Assembly (NCBI GenBank): GCA_965116395.1
Contig: OZ220684.1
Span: 2,914,001-2,978,000, forward strand
DNA from: Bin5 sp965116395
Lineage (GTDB): Bacteria; Chloroflexota; Anaerolineae; Caldilineales; Caldilineaceae
DNA length: 64,000 nucleotides
Direction of reading: 5' to 3'
Positions 20,453-31,163 of the stretch are shown in pieces. Both the position numbers and the translations under genes were made by a program. Numbering within the stretch: position 1 is the stretch's first letter; each line of letters begins with the position of its first letter. A model generated the notes under the pieces. That model was not told the DNA's origin. It made no database searches and saw nothing but the letters and a program-made list of their open reading frames with translations.

Positions 20453-20477
20453 GCGATTTCTCTACCCGGAAAACGGT

Positions 20478-20672
20478 ATGCCCACCTCCCCACTCCGCCT
20501 GATGCTCTACGGCTTTTTCCTGCTCCTGTTCGGCTTTCTGCTGGCATTCGCCATGGTCCTCAAAGTGATCGAAGCCGGTTTTCTGCTCAGCTTCCTCTCC
20601 TACGGCGCCTCCCTCGCCGGCCTGATCATCGGTATGTACGGTGCCGCCAGCTATGCACGCAGCAAGCGTTGA
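20478..20672 (+). CDS. Small two-span membrane protein (64 aa)
   Basis: Starts 25 bp after the DppF-type gene, so probably co-transcribed. The product begins MPTSPLRLMLYGFFLLLFGF. Two hydrophobic spans (about 8-29 and 34-55) are separated by a short KVIEAG turn, and the protein ends ASYARSKR. The ribosome binding site is weak (GGAAAACGG). No family recognised; it has no visible relation to the transporter beyond position. Confidence 0.65.
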   Translation: MPTSPLRLMLYGFFLLLFGFLLAFAMVLKVIEAGFLLSFLSYGASLAGLIIGMYGAASYARSKR

Positions 20673-20715
20673 TTCGCCCGCAAACACAAAGCGTATCGGA
20701 AAATCCGAAACTGAT

Positions 20716-20745
20716 TTGTCCTACCTGACAGATTGCAGTTATAAT
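20716..20745 (+). promoter_or_regulatory. Promoter candidate upstream of mreB
   Basis: TTGTCC (20716-20721), an 18-bp spacer, then a consensus TATAAT (20740-20745). The mreB start lies about 115 bp downstream. Confidence 0.6.
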
Positions 20746-20860
20746 AATGAACCGGTAAAGAAGCAGGCCGCGACCAAACACACTGCCCTACAGGTTGCGC
20801 CCCGCTCAATAACATCAGACTCCCCTGCATTCCGACTCACAAGAGATACGAACTGCGTCT

Positions 20861-21871
20861 ATGTTTGAAAAACAGATTGGAATCGACCTCGGTACTGTCA
20901 ATGTTCTTGTACATGTGCGGGGGCGGGGGATCGTCTTGCATGAACCATCGGTCGTGGCCATTCGCCGCCAGGCCAATAAAATGGTCCTGATCGGGCACGA
21001 GGCCTACGATACCCTCGGCCGCACCCCCGAAAGTATCGAAGTCGTCCGCCCCATGCGCGATGGCGTCATCGCCGACTTCGTCGTCACCGAAGCCATGCTG
21101 CGCAAATTCATCCAGGACATCGTCGGCCGCTTCCCTCTCTTCAAGCCAAAAGTAATGATCAGCACGCCCCGCGGCGTCACCTCCGTCGAGGAACGCGCCG
21201 TCCATGACGCCGCCATGCAGGCCGGCGCCGGCGCTGCCTACCTGATCCCCGAGCCGCTCGCCGCCGCCTACGGAGCCGGCCTCCCAATCGGCACCCCAAC
21301 CGGCAATATGGTCGTCGATATGGGCGGCGGCACCACCGAAGCCGCTATCGTCTCCATGTACGATATCGTCGTCTGGAGCAGCGTGCGCGTCGGCGGCAAT
21401 CGCCTCGACGAATCCATCGTCAGCTACATCCGCAAAAAATATAACCTCCTCGTCGGCGAACAAACCGCCGAAGAGATCAAAATCGCCATCGGCTCCGCCC
21501 TCCCCACCGAAGAAGACCGCGGTATCGAAGTGCGGGGCCGCGACCAGATCAACGGCCTGCCCAAAACCATAGAGATAACAAATAGCGAAGTAATTGATGC
21601 AATGACGGAGCCCCTGCAGGCCATCGTCCGCACCGTGCGCGCCACCCTCGAAAAAGCGCCGCCCGAGCTCGCCGCCGACATCATCGACCGCGGCATGGTC
21701 ATCACCGGCGGCGGCGCCCAGCTTCGCCTCATCGCCTCCCTCTTTACCCATGAAACCGGCGTCCCCGCCTACGTCGCCGAAAATCCCATGGCCTGTGTCG
21801 CACTGGGCGCCGGCCGCGCCCTCGAAAACTACGAAATCATGCGCCGCAGCCTGCCCATGCTCTACTCATAA
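20861..21871 (+). CDS. mreB: Rod-shape cytoskeletal actin homologue MreB
   Basis: 336 residues, full family length. Phosphate-1 motif is IGIDLGTVNVLVHV, then PSVVAIR and RPMRDGVIADF. Phosphate-2 is MVVDMGGGTTEAAIVS, the connect-2/adenosine part is GNRLDESIVSYIRKKYN, and GMVITGGGAQLR is near the end. It forms ATP-dependent filaments under the membrane that guide cell-wall synthesis. Neither mreC nor mreD is nearby, so it may be a solitary or additional MreB/Mbl copy. The transcription unit starts with its own promoter candidate. Confidence 0.96.
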   Translation: MFEKQIGIDLGTVNVLVHVRGRGIVLHEPSVVAIRRQANKMVLIGHEAYDTLGRTPESIEVVRPMRDGVIADFVVTEAMLRKFIQDIVGRFPLFKPKVMISTPRGVTSVEERAVHDAAMQAGAGAAYLIPEPLAAAYGAGLPIGTPTGNMVVDMGGGTTEAAIVSMYDIVVWSSVRVGGNRLDESIVSYIRKKYNLLVGEQTAEEIKIAIGSALPTEEDRGIEVRGRDQINGLPKTIEITNSEVIDAMTEPLQAIVRTVRATLEKAPPELAADIIDRGMVITGGGAQLRLIASLFTHETGVPAYVAENPMACVALGAGRALENYEIMRRSLPMLYS

Positions 21872-22009
21872 CCCACCCGCGCCTCCCCACGCGCCCACAC
21901 CCAACCGCATCCCGCCACCGAACCGCGTCGCTACTCACTCCTCAACCCATCCCACCAACCATGTCCTGCCCCACCCGCACCAGGCCTTCCTCCGCAGCCC
22001 TTCCCGACC

Positions 22010-22165
22010 CAAAGAAAGGCGTTCTTCGCGCCCCTTCGCGGATCAAAGAAAGGTGTTCTCCGCGCCCCTCCGCGTCCTCCGCGGACAAAAAAGGTGTTCT
22101 TCGTGGTCCTTCGCGGCCCTTCGTGGACAAAAAGGTGTTCTCAGTGGCCCTCCGTGGCCAAACAA
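22010..22165 (+). repeat. Array B of TCCGYG-type repeats
   Basis: Four units of the type TTCTTCGCGCCCCTTCGCGG ATCAAAGAAAGGTG, in the same orientation as all other arrays. It occupies half of the 356-bp gap between mreB and the PLP enzyme gene; the rest of the gap is C-rich and featureless. Confidence 0.8.
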
Positions 22166-22227
22166 GATCCCAATCCCGCAAATCAACCGCCAACCAGCCC
22201 AAATAAAGAAATAGCCCACCCTACACC

Positions 22228-23466
22228 ATGCCATTCTCTCCCAAATCAATAAACAGTAAGGCCGTCCATGGCGGCGAAGCCCGCCGCTACGCCCCGCCCG
22301 CCCAACGAGTCACCTCCGCGCCCGTCGTCGGCGGCATCATCCCCAGTATCGGCTACGTCTACGAAGACACCGACCACCTCGACAGCGCCCTCGGCGGCGA
22401 CCCCGATCTCTATGTCTACGGCCGCTACGGCAATCCCACAGTGTCCGACTTCGAAAGAGCGATCGTCGAGCTCGAATGCCACGACATGCCCGACCGCGCC
22501 GGCGACCACTTCGCGCTTGCCACCGGCAGCGGCATGTCCGCCATTCACCTCGCCATGTCCGCCTGCGGAGTCCGGTCCGGTGCCACCGTCGCCGCATCCC
22601 AGGACTGCTACGGCGCCACTTATTCCCTCGTCGACAGTCTCTGGCCCCAGTACGGCGTAAAGGGCCTGTTCGTCGATGCCACCGACCTCGATGCCGTCGC
22701 CCAAATGCTGGCCCAGGAGGCGCCCGTCGTCCTCGTCGTCGAAACCATCTCCAACCCGCTTCTCAAAGTTGTCGACATCCCCCGCCTGGCCCAGCTCTGC
22801 CGCGCCCATAACACCCGCCTCCTCGTCGACAACACCTTCGCCACCCCCATGCTCTTTCGCCCGCTCGCCCACGGCGTAGACGTCGTTATCCACAGCGCCA
22901 CCAAGTATATCGGCGGCCATGGCGACGTACTCGGCGGCGTCGTTGCCGCCAAAAACGAACTGCGTCCCGCCTTCTGGGACTTTCTCAAAAAGACCGGCGC
23001 CAACCTCGGCCCCCACGAAGCCTGGCTCCTCCACCGCGGCCTCAAAACCATGCCCCTGCGCGTAGAGCGCCAGTGCCGCAACGCCGCCACAGTCGCCGAA
23101 CAGCTGCGGAGCCATCCCGCCCTCGCCCACGTGCGCTATCCCGGCCTGCCCGACCATCCCCAACACCAGCTCGCCGGCAGCCTCTTCGACCAGCGCGGCT
23201 ACGGCGCCGTCGTCGCCATCGAACTCAAAGACGCCGCCCAGCCCGACATCTTCCGCTTCCTCGAAGCCCTCCAGATGGTCCAACCGGCCACCACCGTCGG
23301 CGACATCTACTCGCTCGTCCTCTACCCCAGCCACGCCTCCCACCGCGCCCTGTCACCAGCCCAGCGCGCCGCCGTCGGCATATCCGACGGACTCGTCCGC
23401 CTCGCCGTCGGCGCCGAAGACCCCCGCGACATCGTCGCCGACATCTGCGCCGCCCTGGAGAGCTGA
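22228..23466 (+). CDS. Trans-sulfuration PLP enzyme (cystathionine gamma-synthase/lyase family)
   Basis: 412 residues. Cys/Met-metabolism PLP family: RYGNPT (66-71), the Gly-rich phosphate loop GSGMSAIHLAMSAC, the Tyr in DCYGATYSLVD, PLP-nitrogen Asp201 in LLVDNTFATP, and Schiff-base Lys226 in HSATKYIGGHGDVLGG. Near the end are SLVLYPSHASHRALSP and VRLAVGAEDPRDIV. It acts in the cytoplasm on cysteine, cystathionine, methionine or homoserine esters; synthase, gamma-lyase and methionine gamma-lyase cannot be separated from sequence alone. A ribosome binding site is weak, but the start gives the family N-terminus. Confidence 0.93.
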   Translation: MPFSPKSINSKAVHGGEARRYAPPAQRVTSAPVVGGIIPSIGYVYEDTDHLDSALGGDPDLYVYGRYGNPTVSDFERAIVELECHDMPDRAGDHFALATGSGMSAIHLAMSACGVRSGATVAASQDCYGATYSLVDSLWPQYGVKGLFVDATDLDAVAQMLAQEAPVVLVVETISNPLLKVVDIPRLAQLCRAHNTRLLVDNTFATPMLFRPLAHGVDVVIHSATKYIGGHGDVLGGVVAAKNELRPAFWDFLKKTGANLGPHEAWLLHRGLKTMPLRVERQCRNAATVAEQLRSHPALAHVRYPGLPDHPQHQLAGSLFDQRGYGAVVAIELKDAAQPDIFRFLEALQMVQPATTVGDIYSLVLYPSHASHRALSPAQRAAVGISDGLVRLAVGAEDPRDIVADICAALES

Positions 23467-23680
23467 CAGCCAAAAAGCACAGCGCCGCCTGCTGCAAATG
23501 CCAGGTTCCCTTCACGATTCTGAGTGAACTACCGGTCCCAGGGCTACAAAAAACGCAAACCAATGATCCAAGACTCAAAACTATGGACGTAAGACTACGA
23601 GACTTACCCATTGTCTATCTGTAATTGCGACCCACCGCCAAAGCAAATACAAATAAGTTCAGACAACACTTTATTGGGAT

Positions 23681-23709
23681 TTGACAAGTCCTGTAGGATA
23701 GAATACACT
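23681..23709 (+). promoter_or_regulatory. Promoter candidate upstream of ridA
   Basis: Consensus TTGACA (23681-23686), a 17-bp spacer and TACACT (23704-23709). Transcription would start near 23716, exactly where a pair of 17-base direct repeats begins. Confidence 0.6.
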
Positions 23710-23716
23710 CTCCGTC

Positions 23717-23751
23717 AACTTGCACGCATACGGAAACTTGCACGCATACGG
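23717..23751 (+). repeat. Two 17-base direct repeats at the predicted transcription start
   Basis: AACTTGCACGCATACGG at 23717-23733 and again at 23735-23751, one base apart (18-bp period, so nearly two helical turns). A second TTGACA follows at 23755. The position suggests an operator or a 5'-leader binding site for the ridA gene. Confidence 0.6.
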
Positions 23752-23825
23752 ACTTTGACAGGGTTTGCCATGTGATTGCAAATAATAAAGGACATGGATT
23801 AGCGGTTCCTTCGCTGATACCCTGC

Positions 23826-24206
23826 ATGACACAAACAACCATTCTCACCGAGAAAGCCCCAGCCGCAGTCGGCCCCTACTCCCAGGCCGTCGCAACCGAG
23901 CATCTGATCTTCACTTCGGGTCAGATCGGTATCCATCCGCTGACCGGTCAATTGCGACCAGGCATCGTCGAACAGACCCACCAGGTGCTGGAAAATCTCG
24001 CCGCCGTTCTCGACGCGGCCGGTTCCAGCATGGGCCATATCGTCAAAACAACGATATTTCTGACCGACATCGCCGAGTTCTCCACTGTGAACGAGATCTA
24101 TGCACAAGCCTTCCAGGATGACCCACCTGCACGGAGCACTGTGCAAGTAGCCGCTCTGCCACTGGGCGCGCTTATCGAGATCGAGGCCATCGCTTTGCGC
24201 GCTTGA
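23826..24206 (+). CDS. ridA: RidA/YjgF-family enamine/imine deaminase
   Basis: 126 residues from ATG 23826. It has the family start KAPAAVGPYSQAV, FTSGQIGI, the helix VLENLAAVLDAAGSSMGHIVKTTIFL, then ARSTVQVAALPLGALIEIEAIA, where the conserved Arg and Glu of the active site sit. RidA proteins hydrolyse reactive 2-aminoacrylate and related imines that arise from PLP enzymes. A PLP trans-sulfuration gene lies 360 bp upstream, a sensible pairing. No Shine-Dalgarno site is evident; a GTG at 23772 would give an 18-residue longer form that does not fit the family. Confidence 0.93.
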   Translation: MTQTTILTEKAPAAVGPYSQAVATEHLIFTSGQIGIHPLTGQLRPGIVEQTHQVLENLAAVLDAAGSSMGHIVKTTIFLTDIAEFSTVNEIYAQAFQDDPPARSTVQVAALPLGALIEIEAIALRA

Positions 24207-24322
24207 GAAACATCCGCCGGCGAACTGCAGTACCTTTCCACTAAGAAGACAAAGTCAGTCTTCACTCTACCGCATACCGTTCAGAGTAGTGCATTCCCCG
24301 GCTAGCACTGATAAGAATGTCG

Positions 24323-24362
24323 AAAAAAGCGCCCCCAACGCTGGCAGGACGGCGCTTTATCA
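24323..24362 (+). terminator. Terminator-like hairpin after ridA
   Basis: AAAGCGCC (24326-24333) pairs with GGCGCTTT (24351-24358), with A-run before and TTTAT after, so it could act in both directions. It separates ridA from the S1 gene. Confidence 0.5.
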
Positions 24363-24472
24363 TATTCAGTTTCCCTGGAGTTTTGTGTCTATTTCTCGTA
24401 CCGGTGCAAATTGCAAACGTCAGACCGCATCTGCCGTTGGAGTCTACTTTTATTGGAGGAAGTAAGACCGTC

Positions 24473-25801
24473 ATGTCAAACCAGCAAACAGCAGTAATGG
24501 ATCCCGAAGCAGATTTCTTGACTGAGGACATGGACGCAGGGCCGCCCATGGAGGACCACCCCATGGCGCTTCTTCTGCAAGAATTCGACGATTCCTACGT
24601 TAACCAGCCGCAAACAGGTGACATCCGTCATGGCGTCGTTGTCGATAAACGCGCCGGTGAACTGCTGATTGACATCGGCTACAAATCCGAAGGAATCGTC
24701 ACCGGCCGCGAGGTCGACCGTCTGGAAGGCGATTTCCGCGATATGACCATCGGCGACGAAGTGCCCGTCTACGTCATGCGCGAAGACCGCGATGGTAGCC
24801 TCCTGCTCAGCATCTCCCGCGCCCAAGCCGAAAGCGACTGGAAACGCGCCGAAGAACTGCTGGAATCGCAGGACATGTTCACCGGCTCCGTCAGCGGCTT
24901 CAATCGCGGCGGTGTGATCGTCAAAATCGGGCAAGTGCGCGGCTTCGTCCCTGCCAGCCAGTTGAGCAGCGAAAGCCAGTCTCAGCAAATCACCGAAGGC
25001 GAACCCGACAATCGCTGGATGAAGCTGATGGATACCGAACTGCGCATGAAGGTCATCGACCTCGACCGCCGCCGCAACCGCCTTATCCTTTCAGAACGAG
25101 TCGCCATCCGCGAATGGCGCCGCGAGCAAAAAGAAAAACTGCTCGAATCTCTCGAAGAGAAAAGCGTCTGTGAAGGCGTCGTCAGCAGCCTGGCCGACTT
25201 TGGCGCCTTCGTCAACCTCGGCGGGGCCGACGGCCTCATCCATCTCAGCGAACTCAGCTGGGGCCGCATCAGCCACCCCAGCGAAGTCGTCTCCATCGGC
25301 GAAAAAATACAGGTCATGGTCCTCAATGTCGACCGCGAACGCAAACGCATCGGCCTCAGTCTGCGTCGCCTGCTGCCCGAACCCTGGGAAACCGTCCCCG
25401 ACCGCTACACAGTCGGCCAGGTCGTACGCGGCATCGTCACCAAACTGGTCCACTTCGGCGCCTTTGCCCGCCTCGACACCGATACTATCGAAGGCCTGAT
25501 TCACATTAGCGAACTGACCGAACGGCGCATCACCCACCCCAGCGAAGTCGTCACCGAAGGCCAGAATCTCGACTTGCGTATCATCCGCATCGATACCGAT
25601 AAGCGCCGCATGGGCCTCAGCCTCAAACAGGTCACGCCCGAAGAAGAAGAATCGGTCGAATTCGATTGGGAACCCGTTCCCCTCGAAGAAAATGCCGCGA
25701 GCACAGAAAACTCTACCACCGATGAAGCTCCAGCCGCCCCGCAAGCCGAACACAGCACCGAGTCTCCCGAAGAACCAAAGGTCGTTGAAGCCGTCATCTG
25801 A
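24473..25801 (+). CDS. S1-domain RNA-binding protein (four S1 domains, ribosomal S1-like)
   Basis: 442 residues from ATG 24473 (GGAGGAAG about 12 bases upstream). An acidic start (to about 45) is followed by four S1 domains: about 50-115 (GDIRHGVVVDKRAGELLIDI), 130-205 (TGSVSGFNRGGVIVKIG), 222-294 (CEGVVSSLADFGAFVNLGG) and 307-382 (RGIVTKLVHFGAFARL). Domains three and four carry the best DGLIHLSEL/EGLIHISEL signatures. The tail is acidic. Ribosomal protein S1 binds mRNA at the ribosome; in non-proteobacterial lineages four-domain versions are usual, so rpsA is the most likely identity. Confidence 0.88.
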   Translation: MSNQQTAVMDPEADFLTEDMDAGPPMEDHPMALLLQEFDDSYVNQPQTGDIRHGVVVDKRAGELLIDIGYKSEGIVTGREVDRLEGDFRDMTIGDEVPVYVMREDRDGSLLLSISRAQAESDWKRAEELLESQDMFTGSVSGFNRGGVIVKIGQVRGFVPASQLSSESQSQQITEGEPDNRWMKLMDTELRMKVIDLDRRRNRLILSERVAIREWRREQKEKLLESLEEKSVCEGVVSSLADFGAFVNLGGADGLIHLSELSWGRISHPSEVVSIGEKIQVMVLNVDRERKRIGLSLRRLLPEPWETVPDRYTVGQVVRGIVTKLVHFGAFARLDTDTIEGLIHISELTERRITHPSEVVTEGQNLDLRIIRIDTDKRRMGLSLKQVTPEEEESVEFDWEPVPLEENAASTENSTTDEAPAAPQAEHSTESPEEPKVVEAVI

Positions 25802-25872
25802 TCCCTGTCCCGCCTGACGTAAACTCCCATTTGCGCAGGCCGCACTCTCCGAAATACCCACGATACATATAC

Positions 25873-25904
25873 GTGCCGGGCGAAGGGCCCGGCACCTGTT
25901 TTTC
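25873..25904 (+). terminator. Rho-independent terminator after S1 gene
   Basis: GTGCCGGGC (25873-25881) pairs perfectly with GCCCGGCAC (25887-25895) around loop GAAGG, followed by CTGTTTTTCTG. Confidence 0.85.
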
Positions 25905-25908
25905 TGTA

Positions 25909-25938
25909 TTGACAATATATACCGGCCATCGTTACAAT
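25909..25938 (+). promoter_or_regulatory. Strong promoter candidate for clpC
   Basis: TTGACA (25909-25914), 18-bp spacer, TACAAT (25933-25938), directly after the terminator. It would give clpC a leader of about 350 bases. No CIRCE element and no CtsR heptad repeat was seen near it. Confidence 0.65.
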
Positions 25939-25944
25939 GTAATC

Positions 25945-26292
25945 AGTAGTCAAAGGATGCCCGTATGGCGAGCCATCGCGATCAGTCCGGCCCCCTCGCT
26001 ACATGAATGCCGGACCAGTCACACAGTTCGCCAACCCTAGCACGCCAATCGCACCTTAATCTTCCTACAGGCGCCGGCCCGTTCCCTTTCGCAACCGTGC
26101 GCTTGAATTCAATTCCGAACTGTTCGCTGCCAGTCCCCCAAACTCCCGCCATTTGCAGCAGCCAGAATCTCTGGCGTTGCAAAGCACAGAAACGGAATGA
26201 CAATTACGGCAGTCAGTTGACGTGTATGGTATTATTGACTCTGCGCGATCGCGTACACGCAGGCTAAAAACGATTATTGAGGGAATGAACTC
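25945..26292 (+). other. Long untranslated leader of clpC
   Basis: About 350 bp without a believable ORF between the promoter candidate and the clpC start. Near its end TGCGCGATCGCG is self-complementary, and CGTGTA (26221) can pair with TACACG (26255-26260). GAGGGAATG precedes the start codon. No known riboswitch signature was recognised. Confidence 0.4.
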
Positions 26293-28905
<2,613 letters not shown>

Positions 28906-28941
28906 ACCGGCGCTCCTGCCACCAGCCCAAATAACACAATC

Positions 28942-28972
28942 AAAAAGAACCCCTCTTCAGGGGTTCTTTTTT
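28942..28972 (+). terminator. Rho-independent terminator after clpC
   Basis: AAGAACCCCT (28945-28954) pairs with AGGGGTTCTT around loop CTTC and runs into T's. The A-run on the left also makes it usable for the convergent minus-strand gene. Confidence 0.9.
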
Positions 28973-29037
28973 CTGGACTTAACCACCTTATAGATTTACC
29001 AGCAAAACTCTCCACTGACCACTAACCACTGCAGTTC

Positions 29038-29709
29038 TCACCATTGGATATGGTTGACAGTGTGGCCCGGGTCTAACGTGAAGACATAGGGCTTGTTAGT
29101 GTCGTACTCGTTGTCAGGGTAGTAAGTACTGACCCGCAGTAGCAACTGATCGTTTTCCGTGACGTAATCGATCGTAACCGACTTGCCGGTCAACGGGTTA
29201 GTGCCGCTGAAGCTCTCGATCTTCGGCGAATCAGGCAGGAACGGACCGGGCTGTGCGCTGCCGTCCGCGCCGATGTACCAGTACTGCAGCCCATTCGGGA
29301 CCGAGCAGATCTGCGCCGGTCTGGCCGCGTGTTGGATATGACAGTCGATTCCCGTGTAGACCGGCGTAGAACCCGAACCTGGATCGCCATCCGGACCCGA
29401 CCCAACCGGCGGTGGCCCGCCCGGCCCATTCGGGTTGTTTCCTGAAGGCGGCGCGCCCGGCCCACCCGGATTGTTCCCCCCTGGCGGCGGGGGCGAGCCG
29501 GGATTCGGCGTGTTTGGCGCAGGATTGGCAGGGAGGTGAACGTCATGACCGCCTGCCGCGTTTTCAGCATCCGTGCAGTGGCCGGAATTGAGCGTTCCAT
29601 CCGGCATCTGGCAATAGCCGGGCTGATTGGGGTGCGCGTATGCGGTGGCCGTTACTGCCAGCGCGCTCACTGTGAGCGCCAGAGCCAAAACAATGCGGAA
29701 GGTCTTCAT
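29038..29709 (-). CDS. Secreted protein with the HAATP-type C-terminal domain (paralogue 1)
   Basis: 223 residues, AAGGAG 9 bases upstream. The signal peptide (MKTFRIVLALALTVSALA, cleavage after YAHA-like region about 25) is followed by a short Cys-containing part (YCQMPDGTLNSGHC) absent from its relatives, then a Pro/Gly/Asn linker (about 60-115), then the shared domain (about 118-223). The shared domain contains HIQHAARPAQIC, GLQYWYIGADGS, SGTNPLTGKSV, STYYPDNEYD and NKPYVFTLD, ending HIQW. Four further copies lie at 48078, 60516, 62113 and 63533. Function and family unknown to me; it is exported, probably to the surface or medium. It is the only minus-strand member. Confidence 0.8.
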   Translation of the reverse strand: MKTFRIVLALALTVSALAVTATAYAHPNQPGYCQMPDGTLNSGHCTDAENAAGGHDVHLPANPAPNTPNPGSPPPPGGNNPGGPGAPPSGNNPNGPGGPPPVGSGPDGDPGSGSTPVYTGIDCHIQHAARPAQICSVPNGLQYWYIGADGSAQPGPFLPDSPKIESFSGTNPLTGKSVTIDYVTENDQLLLRVSTYYPDNEYDTNKPYVFTLDPGHTVNHIQW

Positions 29710-30386
29710 TCTATCAATCTCCTTAATGGTTTGCCCGCCCTTGCGAAAGGATTCCTGGGCGGTGACATGCTACTTAGACGCCGCGTCACCGCAACATGTT
29801 CCCCGTTACCTCGCACCTGCCCAAAAAAGTTCCCTCTCCTGTCTCTCTATCCCAATGATACTGTGTAATCTCCCATCCCCTCTCGAACAACCATCCCACA
29901 ACTCTACCCTTCCCCCAAACCCCCGCAATCTGCAGTCCCGCCACATCCTATGACTCCTTCCTGACCAGGTCTCGTTGACAGCTGGCGAAGACCGTTCAAA
30001 ATGTGACCAGTGCAAGCCCGCAGCTGCCTTACGCGACAGAAAAGATGACCTCCCAAACCGTCCGCAATTCAGAAAGATGCGCTTCCCGCCCGTGCCCGGA
30101 TCAACAGCCGTTCTCCGCGTACTTGGCAGTTCACTAAGAACCAGAGACTGACAACTAAAAACTGCCGTAAGACTGCCGTCCCGCCCTCTGTTGGCGCAAC
30201 GCCTCCTCCAGCCTTCAACCGATTCTCGCGCACCCCAGGATTTGCTGGCAGCCAGTTGTACATGTACCCTCTTACACTGGCAACTGTCCATCCACCTGCC
30301 AGGTGAACAGTTCCAATGCTGACCTTAACTCGAAGTCCAGGTCCTCAGGTACACCTCAAAATCATAAACAAGCTTGGAAGAGTATA
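29710..30386. other. Gap with degenerate ACTAAAAACTG-type strings
   Basis: About 680 bp. Holds one stretch of the CACTAAGAACCAGAGACTG... type followed by ACAACTAAAAACTGCCGT (about 30130-30175), a motif family found in many gaps of the window. No gene with ribosome binding site was seen. Confidence 0.5.
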
Positions 30387-30632
30387 GTGAATCAAGAAAA
30401 AAAGAAGGCGAACAGATGGTCACTCTTGCTGGTTCTGATCATTATCGCGACGTTAGCGCTGCTACTCTTTATGTTGAGTGGAATGAGCTTACTCCAAATC
30501 GACTCGGATCAAACCCTAATTGAACAATTCACGCCCCAGCCCGATCCACACTCGTCCCCGCCTGATGGGCCCCCCCGCCCGTCCAATCCACCCACACCCC
30601 CGTCCGATCCACCCTCATCCCCACCCGACTAA
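30387..30632 (+). CDS. Small membrane-anchored protein with Pro-rich tail (81 aa)
   Basis: GTG start at 30387 preferred because GGAAGAG lies 5 bases upstream; another GTG at 30303 would add 28 polar residues. It has a basic N-terminus (NQEKKKANRW), one span (about 12-34, SLLLVLIIIATLALLLFMLS), then a tail ending in Pro/Ser/Asp repeats (PPTPPSDPPSSPPD). The layout (basic start, one span, outside part) matches the anchors of the two FN3 proteins at 32352 and 34725, but no FN3 domain follows. It may be a truncated relative or a separate small surface protein. Confidence 0.5.
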   Translation: MNQEKKKANRWSLLLVLIIIATLALLLFMLSGMSLLQIDSDQTLIEQFTPQPDPHSSPPDGPPRPSNPPTPPSDPPSSPPD

Positions 30633-30699
30633 CCGTTTCCCAAGCCCGCCACCACCTGCAGGGGCACCCCGTCTATGTGCCACTGCCCCCGCAACCCCC

Positions 30700-30975
30700 T
30701 TCCCGCCCCGCCGCGGATCAGAAAAAGGAGTTCTCCGCGTCTCTCCGAGGATCAAAAAAGGTGTAAGGTGTCCTCCGTGGCCCTCCGTGGCCCTCCGTGG
30801 ACAAAAAGGTGTATGGTGTTCTCCGCGTCCCTCCGCGTCCCTCCGCGTCTCTCCGCGGATCAAAGAGGTGTAAGGTGTTCTCCGCGTCCCTCCGCGTCCC
30901 TCCGCGTCTCTCCGCGGATCAAAAAAGGAGTAAGGTGTCCTCCGTGGCCCTCCGTGGACAAAAAGGTGTACGTTT
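30700..30975 (+). repeat. Array C of TCCGYG-type repeats
   Basis: Units such as TCCTCCGTGGCCCTCCGTGG ACAAAAAGGTGTA and TCCGCGTCCCTCCGCGTCTC TCCGCGGATCAAAAAAGG. The internal CCTCCGCGT step is itself repeated two to four times per unit. Same orientation as the other arrays. Confidence 0.85.
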
Positions 30976-31050
30976 TTCTCTCTGCCCCGCAGCCGCCCTC
31001 CACCCCGCCACAATCACTGTTAAGGCAGAAATCAATGTCATCATTCAAAT

Positions 31051-31078
31051 CCAGGAATCCCAGTCCCGGGAATCCTGG
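31051..31078 (+). terminator. Hairpin before oxidoreductase gene
   Basis: CCAGGA (31051-31056) pairs with TCCTGG (31073-31078), then an A-A mismatch and TCCC/GGGA inside. TCTTTGTCATTT follows, so weak termination is possible. Confidence 0.4.
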
Positions 31079-31163
31079 TCTTTGTCATTTCCTACCGACG
31101 CGCATATCATAACAACTCCGCCAACAATAACTTCGCATCGATTAACACAGGAGGAACATCTAC

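Noticed and set aside
25909..26292. CIRCE or CtsR operator before clpC
   Set aside because: Neither the TTAGCACTC inverted repeat nor GGTCAAA heptads could be found.
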